Shown here: piece by piece, positions 25,745 through 35,208 of the stretch
Layout of the letters: the number at the start of each line of letters is the position of its first letter
Numbering within the stretch: the first letter of the stretch is position 1
Assembly: GCA_030830005.1 (NCBI GenBank)
Contig: JAURNV010000016.1
Span: 21,539-85,538, forward strand
Direction: 5' to 3'
Source: Flavobacteriaceae bacterium
GTDB lineage: Bacteria; Bacteroidota; Bacteroidia; Flavobacteriales; Flavobacteriaceae
Length of the DNA: 64,000 nt
Made by a program: the position numbers and the translations under genes
The notes under the pieces: generated by a model
Seen by the model: the letters and a program-made list of their open reading frames with translations, nothing else
Databases searched by the model: none
Told to the model about the DNA's origin: nothing

Positions 25745-26731
25745 TTATAATAGCCCCGCTTCTATTAAATATTCCGCAATTTGTACGGTATTGGTAGCCG
25801 CGCCTTTGCGTAGGTTGTCTGCAACGATCCAAAGATTAAGCCCATTATCTTGAGAGTTGTCTTTTCTGATACGCCCTACAAAAACCTCATCTTTTCCGTG
25901 TGCGTTTAATGGCATGGGGTAGTCGTTACTTTTTAGGTCGTCTTGTACTACAATCCCCGGTGTTTCGGAAAGTAATTGACGTACTTCATTTAACTCAGCA
26001 GGATTGCTTAACGTAAGGTTTACCGACTCGCTATGACCGCCAACGACTGGAATTCGTACTGCAGTTGCGGTTACCCGAATATTTGGGTCTAAAATTTTAT
26101 GTGTTTCGTTTACCAATTTCATCTCTTCTTTGGTATACAAATTATCCAAGAAAACATCACAGTGTGGCAAGGCATTTCGATGAATAGGGTGTGGATATGC
26201 GGTTTCGCCTTCAATGCCCTTATATTCATTTTCAAGTTGTTGTACCGCTTTTACACCAGTTCCAGTAATGGATTGGTATGTAGAAACCACTACACGCTCT
26301 ATGCCAAATGCGCGATGAATGGGAGCAAGCGCCATTACCATCTGAATAGTAGAGCAGTTTGGGTTAGCAATAATTTTATCTTCTGCAGTAAGGACATGTG
26401 CATTTATTTCAGGCACAATAAGTTTATGATCTGGATGCATTCTCCACGCTGAAGAATTATCTATAACCGTACAACCTACCTCAGCAAATTTTGGAGCCCA
26501 TGTAAGTGATGTTTCACCTCCTGCAGAAAATAACGCAATCTCGGGCTTTAACGAAACGGCCTCTTCCAGCCCCACAACGCTGTAGTTTTTTCCTAAATAT
26601 TCTAATTGTTTGCCTACAGAACGTGCTGAAGCTACTGGAATTAACTCTGTGATGGGAAATTGTCTTTCTGCCAACACTTTTAACATGACTTCGCCCACCA
26701 TTCCGGTGGCTCCTACTACTGCTACGCGCAT
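25745..26731 (-). CDS. asd: Aspartate-semialdehyde dehydrogenase
   Basis: Asd reduces aspartyl phosphate to aspartate semialdehyde, the branch point to lysine/diaminopimelate, threonine and methionine. The 328-residue protein has the NADP loop VGATGMVGEVML, SAGGETS, the active Cys126 in NPNCSTIQM, and the catalytic His region RIPVVGGHSE. The length is normal. A TACATTCG box (one mismatch to TAnnTTTG) lies upstream. Confidence 0.97.
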   Translation of the reverse strand: MRVAVVGATGMVGEVMLKVLAERQFPITELIPVASARSVGKQLEYLGKNYSVVGLEEAVSLKPEIALFSAGGETSLTWAPKFAEVGCTVIDNSSAWRMHPDHKLIVPEINAHVLTAEDKIIANPNCSTIQMVMALAPIHRAFGIERVVVSTYQSITGTGVKAVQQLENEYKGIEGETAYPHPIHRNALPHCDVFLDNLYTKEEMKLVNETHKILDPNIRVTATAVRIPVVGGHSESVNLTLSNPAELNEVRQLLSETPGIVVQDDLKSNDYPMPLNAHGKDEVFVGRIRKDNSQDNGLNLWIVADNLRKGAATNTVQIAEYLIEAGLL

Positions 26732-26747
26732 ATCTTAAATTTTGCTG

Positions 26748-26755
26748 CGAATGTA
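26748..26755 (-). promoter_or_regulatory. Possible -7 element of asd (TTCG variant)
   Basis: The minus strand reads TACATTCG, differing from TAnnTTTG at one base, 16 bases before the asd ATG. Similar TTCG variants precede ileS and gdhA. Confidence 0.3.
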
Positions 26756-26829
26756 CGCCATTCGTCAAATAAATCTGAATTGCTAATCACGTTTATCAAA
26801 AAAATAACGTTTTGTTTTATTTATAACAA

Positions 26830-27927
26830 TCAGTTTACGATTCTTCGCTTGATACGCTGTGAAAGCCCTGTTATAAGCTCGTAAGAAATCGTGCCCGCAT
26901 TATTTGCTAAGGCCTCGGCGCTTGCACTTGGGCCAATCACGATGACCTCATCGCCTTCCTGGCATTCAATGTGAGTTACATCTACCATGATCATATCCAT
27001 ACAAACATTACCTAAGATAGGTGCTTTTTTACCATGTATCCACACAAAACCATTCCCGTTGCCATAAATACGTCCTATACCATCAGCATGCCCCAATGGA
27101 AGCGTTGCTGTTTTGGTTGTAGTTGTGGCAATAAATGCACGATTATAACCAAGCGAATCTCCTTTTTGGAGTGTGTGAAGTTGGGATATGATTGTTTTTA
27201 GGGTCAATACGGGCTTGAGTTCAGCGTCCACTTGGGTGGCGTTTCCATAGCCATATAGGCTAATCCCGGTGCGTACCATAGCGTATTGTGCTTCTGGATA
27301 GTTAAGCACACCGGACGTATTTAATACGTGAAAATTAGTGTTTGGAAAAGTTTTTATTACCCTGTCTACAATTACAGCAAACGCACTCAATTGCCTTTTG
27401 GTAAACGCATCGTCTTTCAGATCATCAGAAGAAGCTAGATGCGAATACACTCCTTTAAGCTGTACACATTTGCTTTCTTCTGCTATGCGCGCTATTAGAC
27501 TTTTACTTTCCTTAGGTTCAAATCCAAGCCTGTTTAGACCTGTATTAAATTTTACATGTATGGGATATTCTTTTTCATTACTTTCTTTAGCGGCGTTAAT
27601 AAACGCATCAAAAATACGATGGCTATATAGGCCAGGTTCAAGCTTATGTTCGATTAAGGATTTAAGATTTGGCTCCTGAGGATGCAACACCAAAATGGGT
27701 TTGTCAATACCTGCTTTTCTCAAAGCAATTCCTTCATGAACGTAGGCCACGCCAAAATAATCAACACCCGTTTCGGCTAGACATTTCGCGACGGCAATGG
27801 CGTCGCTACCATAACCAAAGGCCTTGACAACGGCCAACAGCTTGGTTTCATCTGCCAAATGCTTTCGCAAAAATTGATAGTTATGTCTTAGATTAGGAAA
27901 ATGAATTTCCAATATTGTCTCACTCAT
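26830..27927 (-). CDS. alr: Alanine racemase
   Basis: Alr interconverts L- and D-alanine with PLP, supplying D-alanine for peptidoglycan. The 365-residue fold-type III enzyme has the PLP Lys35 in VVKAFGYG, the GLNRLGFEP motif, SGVLNYPEAQYAMVRTGISLYGYG, the catalytic Tyr in DSLGYNRAF and the C-terminal CMDMIMVDVTH. It is a stand-alone enzyme rather than the MurF-Alr fusion seen in some Bacteroidota. It follows tdk by 6 bases. Confidence 0.96.
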   Translation of the reverse strand: MSETILEIHFPNLRHNYQFLRKHLADETKLLAVVKAFGYGSDAIAVAKCLAETGVDYFGVAYVHEGIALRKAGIDKPILVLHPQEPNLKSLIEHKLEPGLYSHRIFDAFINAAKESNEKEYPIHVKFNTGLNRLGFEPKESKSLIARIAEESKCVQLKGVYSHLASSDDLKDDAFTKRQLSAFAVIVDRVIKTFPNTNFHVLNTSGVLNYPEAQYAMVRTGISLYGYGNATQVDAELKPVLTLKTIISQLHTLQKGDSLGYNRAFIATTTTKTATLPLGHADGIGRIYGNGNGFVWIHGKKAPILGNVCMDMIMVDVTHIECQEGDEVIVIGPSASAEALANNAGTISYELITGLSQRIKRRIVN

Positions 27928-27933
27928 GCTGTT

Positions 27934-28572
27934 TCAACCCTTTTTTTGGTTAACTCCCTTTTCTCTTTTTGATTGAGTTGCTTTCTTTGCGCTTTTTGCT
28001 CCCATGGCGTTATGAAAAGCAGCTCTGCTAAGAGGTTCGTATTCTTCTTTTTCGCCAAGCATTACAAGGTTTTCACTTTCATTTTTTCGAAAACTATACT
28101 GTGCCAATTGTCCTGTGCGAGGACATATTGCATGGACTTTGGTGACATATTCAGCTATAGCCATCAAATTTGGCATAGGGCCAAAGGGGTTTCCTTTAAA
28201 ATCCATGTCTAATCCTGCCACAATAACTCGAATTCCTTTATTTGCCAAATGGTTACACACACTAACAATTTCATCGTCAAAAAACTGGGCCTCATCAATG
28301 CCTACCACATTACATCCATTTGCTAACGTTCGAATATTGGCTGCATTTGCTACTGGAGTTGAAACAACTTCATTGGCATCGTGTGAAACAACTTTTTCTT
28401 GGGCGTACCTACTATCAACAGAGGGTTTAAAAATTTTAACTTTTTGCTTTGCAATTGAAGCGCGCTTAAGTCTTCGTATTAACTCTTCCGTTTTTCCCGA
28501 AAACATAGAGCCCGTAATGACCTCAATCCAGCCAAAAGAACGATTGCTATATGGGTTATTTTCGAGGAACAT
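27934..28572 (-). CDS. tdk: Thymidine kinase (TK1 type)
   Basis: Phosphorylates thymidine for salvage. The 212-residue protein has P-loop GSMFSGKT (21-28), the Walker B-like VGIDEAQFFDDEIV and the lasso/zinc region HAICPRTGQLAQYSFR. That region keeps only one cysteine of a C-x-x-C pair, so zinc binding is probably reduced or lost. The C-terminal tail is very basic. It lies 6 bases before alr in the same operon. A near-match promoter (TATCTTGG at 28597-28604, minus strand) precedes it. Confidence 0.94.
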   Translation of the reverse strand: MFLENNPYSNRSFGWIEVITGSMFSGKTEELIRRLKRASIAKQKVKIFKPSVDSRYAQEKVVSHDANEVVSTPVANAANIRTLANGCNVVGIDEAQFFDDEIVSVCNHLANKGIRVIVAGLDMDFKGNPFGPMPNLMAIAEYVTKVHAICPRTGQLAQYSFRKNESENLVMLGEKEEYEPLSRAAFHNAMGAKSAKKATQSKREKGVNQKKG

Positions 28573-28646
28573 ACTTTTAATTTTTATTTCCTGATGCCAA
28601 GATACGCATGAACCATTAAAAGTATTAAATTTAGAGAGCCGAAATT

Positions 28647-29081
28647 ATGGGAGAAAAAAAAGTTATTCATAGCGATGCTGAAAAGAAAATCATGAGTCTA
28701 GCGCACGATATCTTACGAAGCCGTTCTCGTATGAGTCTTGCAGACATTAATGCCAAAGCCTTGGAAATTGTATCTCTTACAACTCCAAATGCAACTAATC
28801 TTTCTTCAGAGGCTGCCATAACAACATTAGAAGAAGCACTACAAAATCATGAAAATGAATTGGTCTTTGAACCAATTTCTTACGATTATGTAACTAGTCT
28901 TTTTGAAGGAAGTCGTGCCGATTATCAACGAATAATGTCTATGTTGAGTTCTAAAGAAACTGCTGAGGAGGCACAGCATTTTATTGAGCAACACATACAA
29001 CCCGAGTACGACTGGAGCGCTAAACAAAAGGAAGTTTCTGCGTTTTTGGCACATGTTTCGGACATGTTTATTTCACGTTAA
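28647..29081 (+). CDS. Conserved flavobacterial protein of unknown function
   Basis: A 144-residue soluble, acidic, mainly helical protein that I cannot assign to a named family. It has no signal peptide or membrane helix. Visible features are a basic N-terminal helix (KKIMSLAHDILRSRSRMSLADINAKALEIV), a central acidic part and a C-terminal helix with WSAKQKEVSAFLAHVSDMF. It lies 11 bases before rsmI and is probably in one operon with rsmI and recJ, so a nucleic-acid-related role is possible but unproven. Confidence 0.65.
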   Translation: MGEKKVIHSDAEKKIMSLAHDILRSRSRMSLADINAKALEIVSLTTPNATNLSSEAAITTLEEALQNHENELVFEPISYDYVTSLFEGSRADYQRIMSMLSSKETAEEAQHFIEQHIQPEYDWSAKQKEVSAFLAHVSDMFISR

Positions 29082-29092
29082 AGCAGATTGAT

Positions 29093-29788
29093 TTGGAAGA
29101 ACTTAAAGAAATTAACGTTACTAACGGGCTATGGCTGGTACCAACGCCAATAGGGAATTTGTCAGATATTACGCTTAGGGCTCTAGAGGTGCTGCGCTGT
29201 GCTGACCTGATTTTGGCAGAGGATACCCGAACTACAGGGAAACTCTTAAAGAAGTTTGATATCGACACGCCTATGCGCTCTTATCATATGCATAACGAGC
29301 ATAAATCCTTGTCTAAAATCACACAAGAATTGTCTGCGGGCGGTTGTTTTGCTTTGGTTTCGGATGCTGGAAGCCCTGGTATCTCAGATCCTGGATTTTT
29401 GTTAGTCCGCGCATGTGTAACTGAACAAATCCCCGTGCATGCACTTCCCGGCGCCACTGCCCTTGTTCCGGCCCTTACTCTTAGCGGATTGCCATCTGAA
29501 CGCTTTAGTTTCGAAGGTTTTTTGCCTCAAAAAAAGGGGCGGCTTACCCGTTTAAAAAGCTTAGTAGACGAACAACGAACTATGGTGTTTTACGAATCTC
29601 CCCATCGTTTAGTAAAAACCCTTACAGAACTTGCCGTACAGCTTGGAGGAGATAGAAACGCTAGTGTGTCTAGGGAGCTTTCTAAAAAGTTCGAAGAAAC
29701 TATACGCGGAACACTTGCAGAACTTATTTTACATTTTACTCATGCCCCTACTAAGGGTGAATTTGTCATCGTTGTACAAGGAAAATGA
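29093..29788 (+). CDS. rsmI: 16S rRNA (cytidine1402-2'-O)-methyltransferase
   Basis: RsmI methylates the ribose of C1402 in 16S rRNA using SAM. The 231-residue protein has the family marks WLVPTPIGNLSDITLRALEVL, LAEDTRTTGKLLK, SDAGSPGISDPG and PGATALVPALTLSGLP. No in-frame ATG precedes the conserved start; TTG 29093 gives 13 residues before the core and is the best choice. The stop is followed one base later by the recJ ATG. Confidence 0.95.
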   Translation: MEELKEINVTNGLWLVPTPIGNLSDITLRALEVLRCADLILAEDTRTTGKLLKKFDIDTPMRSYHMHNEHKSLSKITQELSAGGCFALVSDAGSPGISDPGFLLVRACVTEQIPVHALPGATALVPALTLSGLPSERFSFEGFLPQKKGRLTRLKSLVDEQRTMVFYESPHRLVKTLTELAVQLGGDRNASVSRELSKKFEETIRGTLAELILHFTHAPTKGEFVIVVQGK

Positions 29789-29789
29789 T

Positions 29790-31493
29790 ATGCGTTGGAA
29801 CTATAAGCCTACCCCTAACAAAGCCATTGTAACCAACTTAAAAGAACGTTTGGGTGTAGATACCGTTATCGCTACCCTATTAGCCCAACGCAAAATAGAT
29901 ACATTTGATGCTGCAAAAACTTATTTTAGGCCCCATTTTGATCAGCTTCACGATCCTTTTTTAATGCAAGACATGGACAAAGCTGTATTGCGCTTATTAA
30001 ACGCTATCACGCAGCAAGAATCTATCATGGTTTTTGGCGATTATGATGTTGACGGCACTACTTCAGTTGCTATGGTTAGTCATTTCTTACAACAGCATGG
30101 TGTTTCTGTGATGTCATATATTCCCGACCGTTACGACGAAGGATATGGGGTGTCTAAAAAAGGGATTGATGCCGCAAAAAACGCAAACATCTCTTGTATG
30201 ATTGTACTGGACTGTGGTGTAAAGGCAATTGATTTAATTGATTATGCTAATTCGTTAGAAATAGATGTTATTGTTTGTGACCACCATAATCCGAGTAAAA
30301 AACTTCCTAATGCATTGGCTGTATTAGATCCCAAGCGTAACGACTGTGCTTATCCATACAAAGATTTATGCGGCTGCGGGGTAGGATTTAAACTCCTGCA
30401 AGGGATTGTTCAAAAGCAAGGCAAACAGCCCGATGTGCTTTTGCCTTATTTAGATTTTTTAGTTGTTGCCATTGCTGCCGATATTGTCCCTATAACAGGT
30501 GAAAATCGCGCCTTGGCTTTTATGGGATTACAGCAACTGAATACTACCCCCAGACCTGGATTAAAAGTGCTTCTGCGCGACAAAACAGGGGGACAGCTTA
30601 TCTCAGATGTGGTTTTTGGAATGGCTCCGCGGATTAATGCAGCAGGACGCATAAAACACGGGTTATATGCGGTAGAGTTACTGCTTTCAAGTACTGAAGA
30701 AGAAGCTGCAAAAATTGCAGAAACCATAGAAGTTTTTAATACATCCCGAAGAAGCCTTGACCAAGAAATTACGGAAGAAGCGCTCACACAAATTGAAGCA
30801 AACAACGAAACGAATAAAGCAAGTACCGTGCTATATGCGCCGCACTGGCACAAAGGAGTAATTGGAATTGTTGCTTCACGGCTAATTGAAACGTATTATC
30901 GTCCGACCCTTGTCTTTACTCAATCTGATAAAGGGATTTTAGCTGCCTCCGCACGATCCGTTCGTGGGTTTGATGTGTATGCTGCAATTGAAGCGTGCTC
31001 CGAGCACATTATTCAATTTGGCGGTCACAAATATGCCGCAGGGGTTACTTTAAAAGAACACAACTATCAAGCCTTTAAACTTGCTTTTGAGCAATACGTT
31101 AAAAAGACTCTTACTCTAGAACAAAAAGAGCCTGTTTTGGAAGTAGATGTTGAATTGCCTTTTGATGCTATTACACCAAAAATGTTGCGTATCCTAAAGC
31201 AAATGGAGCCCTTTGGCCCTGAAAACAGAAGTCCGGTGTTTTTTGCTGAAAATGTAATTGACAACGGCAACGCAAAGTTGGTCGGTAGAAACAATGATCA
31301 TATCAAAGCGCGCCTTTTACAAGGCAACAGCCCCCCGATTGATGCTATAGGGTTTGGTCTAGGAAATAAACTAGAGCTGCTTAAAAAAGGAAAGCCCTTC
31401 AAAATAGCTTATACGCTCGAGGAAAACCATTGGCAGGGTAATGTAGCGATACAGTTGCGCTTAAAAGACATTCAGCTGGCGTCTTTTTTATAG
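29790..31493 (+). CDS. recJ: Single-stranded-DNA-specific exonuclease RecJ
   Basis: A 5'-3' single-strand exonuclease for recombination and repair. The 567-residue protein has the DHH-family motifs DYDVDGT (84-90) and CDHH (163-166), the [12 protein letters not shown] segment, and the DHHA1 region with [12 protein letters not shown]. The ATG at 29790 gives the usual N-terminus (RWNYKP); the ORF track extends back into rsmI. The last 22 bases overlap pgi tail to tail. Confidence 0.96.
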   Translation: MRWNYKPTPNKAIVTNLKERLGVDTVIATLLAQRKIDTFDAAKTYFRPHFDQLHDPFLMQDMDKAVLRLLNAITQQESIMVFGDYDVDGTTSVAMVSHFLQQHGVSVMSYIPDRYDEGYGVSKKGIDAAKNANISCMIVLDCGVKAIDLIDYANSLEIDVIVCDHHNPSKKLPNALAVLDPKRNDCAYPYKDLCGCGVGFKLLQGIVQKQGKQPDVLLPYLDFLVVAIAADIVPITGENRALAFMGLQQLNTTPRPGLKVLLRDKTGGQLISDVVFGMAPRINAAGRIKHGLYAVELLLSSTEEEAAKIAETIEVFNTSRRSLDQEITEEALTQIEANNETNKASTVLYAPHWHKGVIGIVASRLIETYYRPTLVFTQSDKGILAASARSVRGFDVYAAIEACSEHIIQFGGHKYAAGVTLKEHNYQAFKLAFEQYVKKTLTLEQKEPVLEVDVELPFDAITPKMLRILKQMEPFGPENRSPVFFAENVIDNGNAKLVGRNNDHIKARLLQGNSPPIDAIGFGLGNKLELLKKGKPFKIAYTLEENHWQGNVAIQLRLKDIQLASFL

Positions 31494-33112
31494 TGCGCAA
31501 GTAATTGTTCGGTTGAGAAGTCGTGTATTGCTTTTTGAGTACCCTCAAACTCGTTTAAAATAACGCTTGCCAATTGCTTGCCCAACTCTACACCCCACTG
31601 ATCGTAGCTGTAAATGTTCCAAACAACACCCTCAACAAAAATTTTATGCTCGTACATGGCAACCAACGCTCCAAGTGTTTTAGGCGTAAGTTTATCAATA
31701 AGTAAGGTTGTGGTGGGTTTGTTCCCTGTAAAAATTTTAAAGGGGACTAACTTTTCAAGAACTTCTCCCCTCATCCCTATTTTAATCAATTCTTCTCGGA
31801 CTTGCGCTTCATTTTTACCATTCATCAAGGCTTCCGTTTGCGCAAAGAAATTTGCCATGAGCTTGTCATGGTGGTCTGCATTTCCATGAAGGGGGTTTTT
31901 AAATCCAATAAAGTGTGCAGGAATAAGCTTTGTTCCTTGGTGCATAAGCTGAAAAAAGGCGTGTTGTGAATTGGTGCCCGGTTCGCCCCAAACAATATTC
32001 CCCGTTTCGTAAGTAACCGGTGCGCCATTTCTGTCAACTGACTTACCATTGCTTTCCATTATGCCCTGTTGCAAGTATGCTGGCAAGCGGTGCAAATATT
32101 GTGTGTAAGGAATAACTGCTTCGGACTGTGCTCCTAAAAAACTAGTATACCAAACCGTGAGCAATGCCAATATTACCGGAATGTTTTCTGCTAATGGTGT
32201 TGACGCAAAGTGTAGGTCCATTTGGTTAGCGCCATATAACAATTCCTCAAAATGGTCAGGGCCAACCGCTAAGGCAATTGACAACCCTACTGCACTCCAA
32301 AGTGAAAAACGCCCTCCAACCCAATCGTTCATAGGGAACACATTCTCAGGTTGAATTCCAAAGGCTTTAATTGCAGGAAGGTTGGTAGAAACAGCAACAA
32401 AATGAGTTGCCACGGCTTGCTCTCCCATGGCCTTAACTAACCATTTTTTGGAAGTCATAGCATTGGAAAGTGTCTCTTGTGTTGTAAACGTTTTGGAAAC
32501 CACTACAAATAATGTTGTCTCGGGATTTACCCTTTTGAGTACTTCCATAACATGATCACCATCAACATTAGAAATAAAATGAACGTTAAGGTGGTTTTTG
32601 TAATATGCCAAGGCCTCTGTAATCATTACGGGACCTAAATCAGATCCTCCAATACCAACATTTACAATATCAGTAAACGGTTTCCCAGAAGCGCTTTTTC
32701 GCGTTCCGTCAATCACTGATTTACTAAAAGATCGTATTTTATTCCGAACCTTATATATTTCAGGGACAACATTGTCGCCATCCACTTGAATGGTTGATTC
32801 TGGGGCTGCCCTTAGCGCGGTATGAAGTACTGAACGTCCTTCTGTTTGATTGATTGGTTTGCCGCCTAAATATGCTGCTCTTGCGTCTTCTAATCCTGTT
32901 TCTTTAGCGAGTTTAAGCAGCGAATCCAAAATTTCTTTATCGATATGGTTTTTAGAATAATCCACAAAAAACTGCTCCCAGGATATTGAATAGCTTTTAG
33001 CTCTTGAGGGGTTGCCGGCAAAATATTTTTGCAAGGTGCTAGGGTTGTCGGCAAGTTTTTTGAGCTTTTTCCAGCTTTCTGTTGATGTTGGGTTGGTATT
33101 TGGAAATGACAT
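31472..33112 (-). CDS. pgi: Glucose-6-phosphate isomerase
   Basis: Interconverts glucose-6-phosphate and fructose-6-phosphate. The 546-residue protein has [27 protein letters not shown], the [12 protein letters not shown] region, the catalytic [19 protein letters not shown] and [13 protein letters not shown]. The start MSFPNTNP at 33112 lies one base after the stop of the M23 gene. It overlaps the recJ 3' end by 22 bases. Confidence 0.97.
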   Translation of the reverse strand: MSFPNTNPTSTESWKKLKKLADNPSTLQKYFAGNPSRAKSYSISWEQFFVDYSKNHIDKEILDSLLKLAKETGLEDARAAYLGGKPINQTEGRSVLHTALRAAPESTIQVDGDNVVPEIYKVRNKIRSFSKSVIDGTRKSASGKPFTDIVNVGIGGSDLGPVMITEALAYYKNHLNVHFISNVDGDHVMEVLKRVNPETTLFVVVSKTFTTQETLSNAMTSKKWLVKAMGEQAVATHFVAVSTNLPAIKAFGIQPENVFPMNDWVGGRFSLWSAVGLSIALAVGPDHFEELLYGANQMDLHFASTPLAENIPVILALLTVWYTSFLGAQSEAVIPYTQYLHRLPAYLQQGIMESNGKSVDRNGAPVTYETGNIVWGEPGTNSQHAFFQLMHQGTKLIPAHFIGFKNPLHGNADHHDKLMANFFAQTEALMNGKNEAQVREELIKIGMRGEVLEKLVPFKIFTGNKPTTTLLIDKLTPKTLGALVAMYEHKIFVEGVVWNIYSYDQWGVELGKQLASVILNEFEGTQKAIHDFSTEQLLAHYKKDAS

Positions 33113-33113
33113 A

Positions 33114-34391
33114 TTAACTTGTTGTTTCAGGTTCATAAAATTGAATACAGTCTAAAGCGTCCTTTAAGGGGAGCATATAAACCATATACTGTTCTTTTAA
33201 TTTTGGTTCTATGGGTTTTGCTTCCGGCAATTGTTGTCTAAAAGGATCTACTTGTTTCCCGTTTTTCCAAAAACGATAACAAACATGTGGTCCAGAAGTA
33301 TAGCCTGTCATACCTACAGTTCCAATAATATCCCCTTGTTGAAGTTGCTGCCCTTTGCGAACCAACCGCTTTTTCATATGTAGATACTGTGTGCGATACG
33401 TACTGTTGTGTCGAATAGTAACATAATTCCCATTGCCTCTTGTGTAGCCGGATTCAACCACGGTCCCGCTAGCAGTGGTACGAATAGGTGTTCCAACAGG
33501 GGCGGCAAAATCGGTTCCATAGTGAGGCTTTGTGCGTCCATAGTACGAAATTCTTCGCCGCATATTAAACCTTGATGAAATCCTTGAAAATTGGACTGGA
33601 GCTTGAAGAAAAGCCCTGCGTAAGTTTTTACCTTTCTCGTCGAAATACTCAGTTATTCCACGCTCAGGATCCGATTCAAACTCTATTGCATAATAGGGCT
33701 TATTACGGTGTTCAAAATAGGCAGCATGTACGCGGTTGAGCCCCACATTTATGGAGTCATCAATGTATTTTTGAGAATACACTACTTTAAAACGGTCTCC
33801 TTTTTCAAGTCGAAAAAAATCAATACTCCATGCGTAAATATCAGACATATCATAGGCCAGCAAAGGGCTAAGGCGCTGTTCTTCTAAGGTTTCTGAAAGG
33901 GAACTGTTTATAATGCCTTGCGCTTCGAAAGTCCGTATTTTAATTTCTTTTTGGCGCTTCTCAGCATAAATAGAATCTTGTAAGTGTACCACTACATAAT
34001 CAAGCACAGTGGGTTGATAAATAAATGCAACTGGAGTGGCTAAAGAGTCTTTATTGAATAAAAATGTGTATGCCTTTTTAAGTTGAATCTTTCTGAAGTT
34101 ATACTGCTTTTTTACCTTACGGTTTATATCAAAAATATCTTGATAATTAAATCCATTTTTTAAAAAAATATCGGCAAAGGTGTCGCCTTGTTGAACCGTA
34201 TCTCTAACCACTTCAAAGTCATTAAGCTTATATCCAAATGCGAAAACATCGGGTTCAGGTGGTGGTCCTTCTTTTTGTGGTGCTGTTTTGGCAGTACTGC
34301 ATGCGGTTACGGCAATTGTAGCAATTAAAAGAAAAATATATCTAGTTCTGTATAACAATGTTAAATGGGTTTTTAAGTCCTTTAAATTCAT
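33114..34391 (-). CDS. M23 family metallopeptidase, lipoprotein
   Basis: A 425-residue peptidoglycan endopeptidase. A lipobox-like cysteine lies at 31 (AVTAC). A middle region with a LysM-like or OapA-like stretch ([16 protein letters not shown]) precedes the M23 domain (~290-400). The zinc ligands look intact: [14 protein letters not shown], then QYLHMKK and [12 protein letters not shown]. It is therefore likely active, unlike the EnvC-like protein. The ATG lies 50 bases inside the end of the DUF3108 gene; a TTG 33 bases later is an alternative start. Confidence 0.92.
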   Translation of the reverse strand: MNLKDLKTHLTLLYRTRYIFLLIATIAVTACSTAKTAPQKEGPPPEPDVFAFGYKLNDFEVVRDTVQQGDTFADIFLKNGFNYQDIFDINRKVKKQYNFRKIQLKKAYTFLFNKDSLATPVAFIYQPTVLDYVVVHLQDSIYAEKRQKEIKIRTFEAQGIINSSLSETLEEQRLSPLLAYDMSDIYAWSIDFFRLEKGDRFKVVYSQKYIDDSINVGLNRVHAAYFEHRNKPYYAIEFESDPERGITEYFDEKGKNLRRAFLQAPVQFSRISSRFNMRRRISYYGRTKPHYGTDFAAPVGTPIRTTASGTVVESGYTRGNGNYVTIRHNSTYRTQYLHMKKRLVRKGQQLQQGDIIGTVGMTGYTSGPHVCYRFWKNGKQVDPFRQQLPEAKPIEPKLKEQYMVYMLPLKDALDCIQFYEPETTS

Positions 34392-35172
34392 CTAAGTCGG
34401 CAGTTATGCTTCCGACGCGCAAACTTGCCTGTAAGCGTAAGGGGATTTTATTTTTGTCACTACTCACCCAAAGGGTAATGCTTTCACTACTCTTAAACAC
34501 ACGCCCCGACTGTACATAGGGTCTAAATTTTAATGAATTAACATAGCCAAATTTCGTTTTTATCATTTCGTCTCCTAAAAACTTAAATTTAAAGCCAAAG
34601 TTTTCAGCATCAAAAAACAAATTGACTACAACAAAATCGCCTTTTTTGATATTAGAGGTGTCCAAATTTTCGCGTAAATAATAAAAGCAGGAAATGAGGT
34701 CTTGAATGTTAGGCTCCGTTTTATAGGTCCCCTTTTCTCCTTTAAGCAAATCATTTACTGAAGCCGTGTTGGCTTCGTGATCAAACCTAATGGTAACATT
34801 TTTTTTATATCCTCCCTCGTTGATGTTCCGAGTAAAATAGAGCGGTCGTACTCCATTGATGTCAAAATATGAGTCGTAGTAATCATCAACTTTAAAAAAA
34901 AGTCGGGCAAGGCCAGTAGTTTTTCCAACGCCTTTAGCGTGAAAAACAGGTTTTCCTTCCCATAGCTCTTCGTTAACTTCAATGGTGGCATAGCTAGCGT
35001 TAAAAATCCCATAATGTATGCGAAACTTAAACCATTCTCCCGAATTAACGGCTTGAAGCATTGCGGCGGAGGTTTCAACTTTGTTTGGGCTTTTTGTCAG
35101 TTGATTCTCTTGGGCATACATGTGTTGTATGCTTACCAGCAAAAACATCCAAAAACATCTTTTAAACAGCAT
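34342..35172 (-). CDS. DUF3108 domain protein
   Basis: A 276-residue exported protein (signal peptide MLFKRCFWMFLLVSIQHMYAQ) of the DUF3108 family, largely beta-stranded (WFKFRIHYGIFNASYATIEVNEELW, YLRENLDTSNIKKGDFVVVNLFFD). Such proteins are thought to be envelope proteins, but their activity is not known. Its end overlaps the M23 gene, suggesting coupled synthesis. The ATG at 35172 is preferred to the ORF-track start, which lies upstream of the -7 box. Confidence 0.85.
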   Translation of the reverse strand: MLFKRCFWMFLLVSIQHMYAQENQLTKSPNKVETSAAMLQAVNSGEWFKFRIHYGIFNASYATIEVNEELWEGKPVFHAKGVGKTTGLARLFFKVDDYYDSYFDINGVRPLYFTRNINEGGYKKNVTIRFDHEANTASVNDLLKGEKGTYKTEPNIQDLISCFYYLRENLDTSNIKKGDFVVVNLFFDAENFGFKFKFLGDEMIKTKFGYVNSLKFRPYVQSGRVFKSSESITLWVSSDKNKIPLRLQASLRVGSITADLDEFKGLKNPFNIVIQN

Positions 35173-35177
35173 TTGGG

Positions 35178-35185
35178 CAAAAGTA
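35178..35185 (-). promoter_or_regulatory. -7 promoter element of the DUF3108 gene
   Basis: The minus strand reads TACTTTTG, an exact match. Only 5 bases separate it from the ATG at 35172, another candidate leaderless start. Confidence 0.42.
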
Positions 35186-35208
35186 CATAAAACCATTCAT
35201 CATAAGTG

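Noticed and set aside
26732-26829. Search for a small gene (such as mscL) between alr and asd
   Set aside because: The 98-base gap is too short for mscL and holds only promoter-like DNA.
29631-29789. Extended recJ start inside rsmI
   Set aside because: The extra residues are the rsmI gene read in another frame; ATG 29790 gives the usual RecJ N-terminus.
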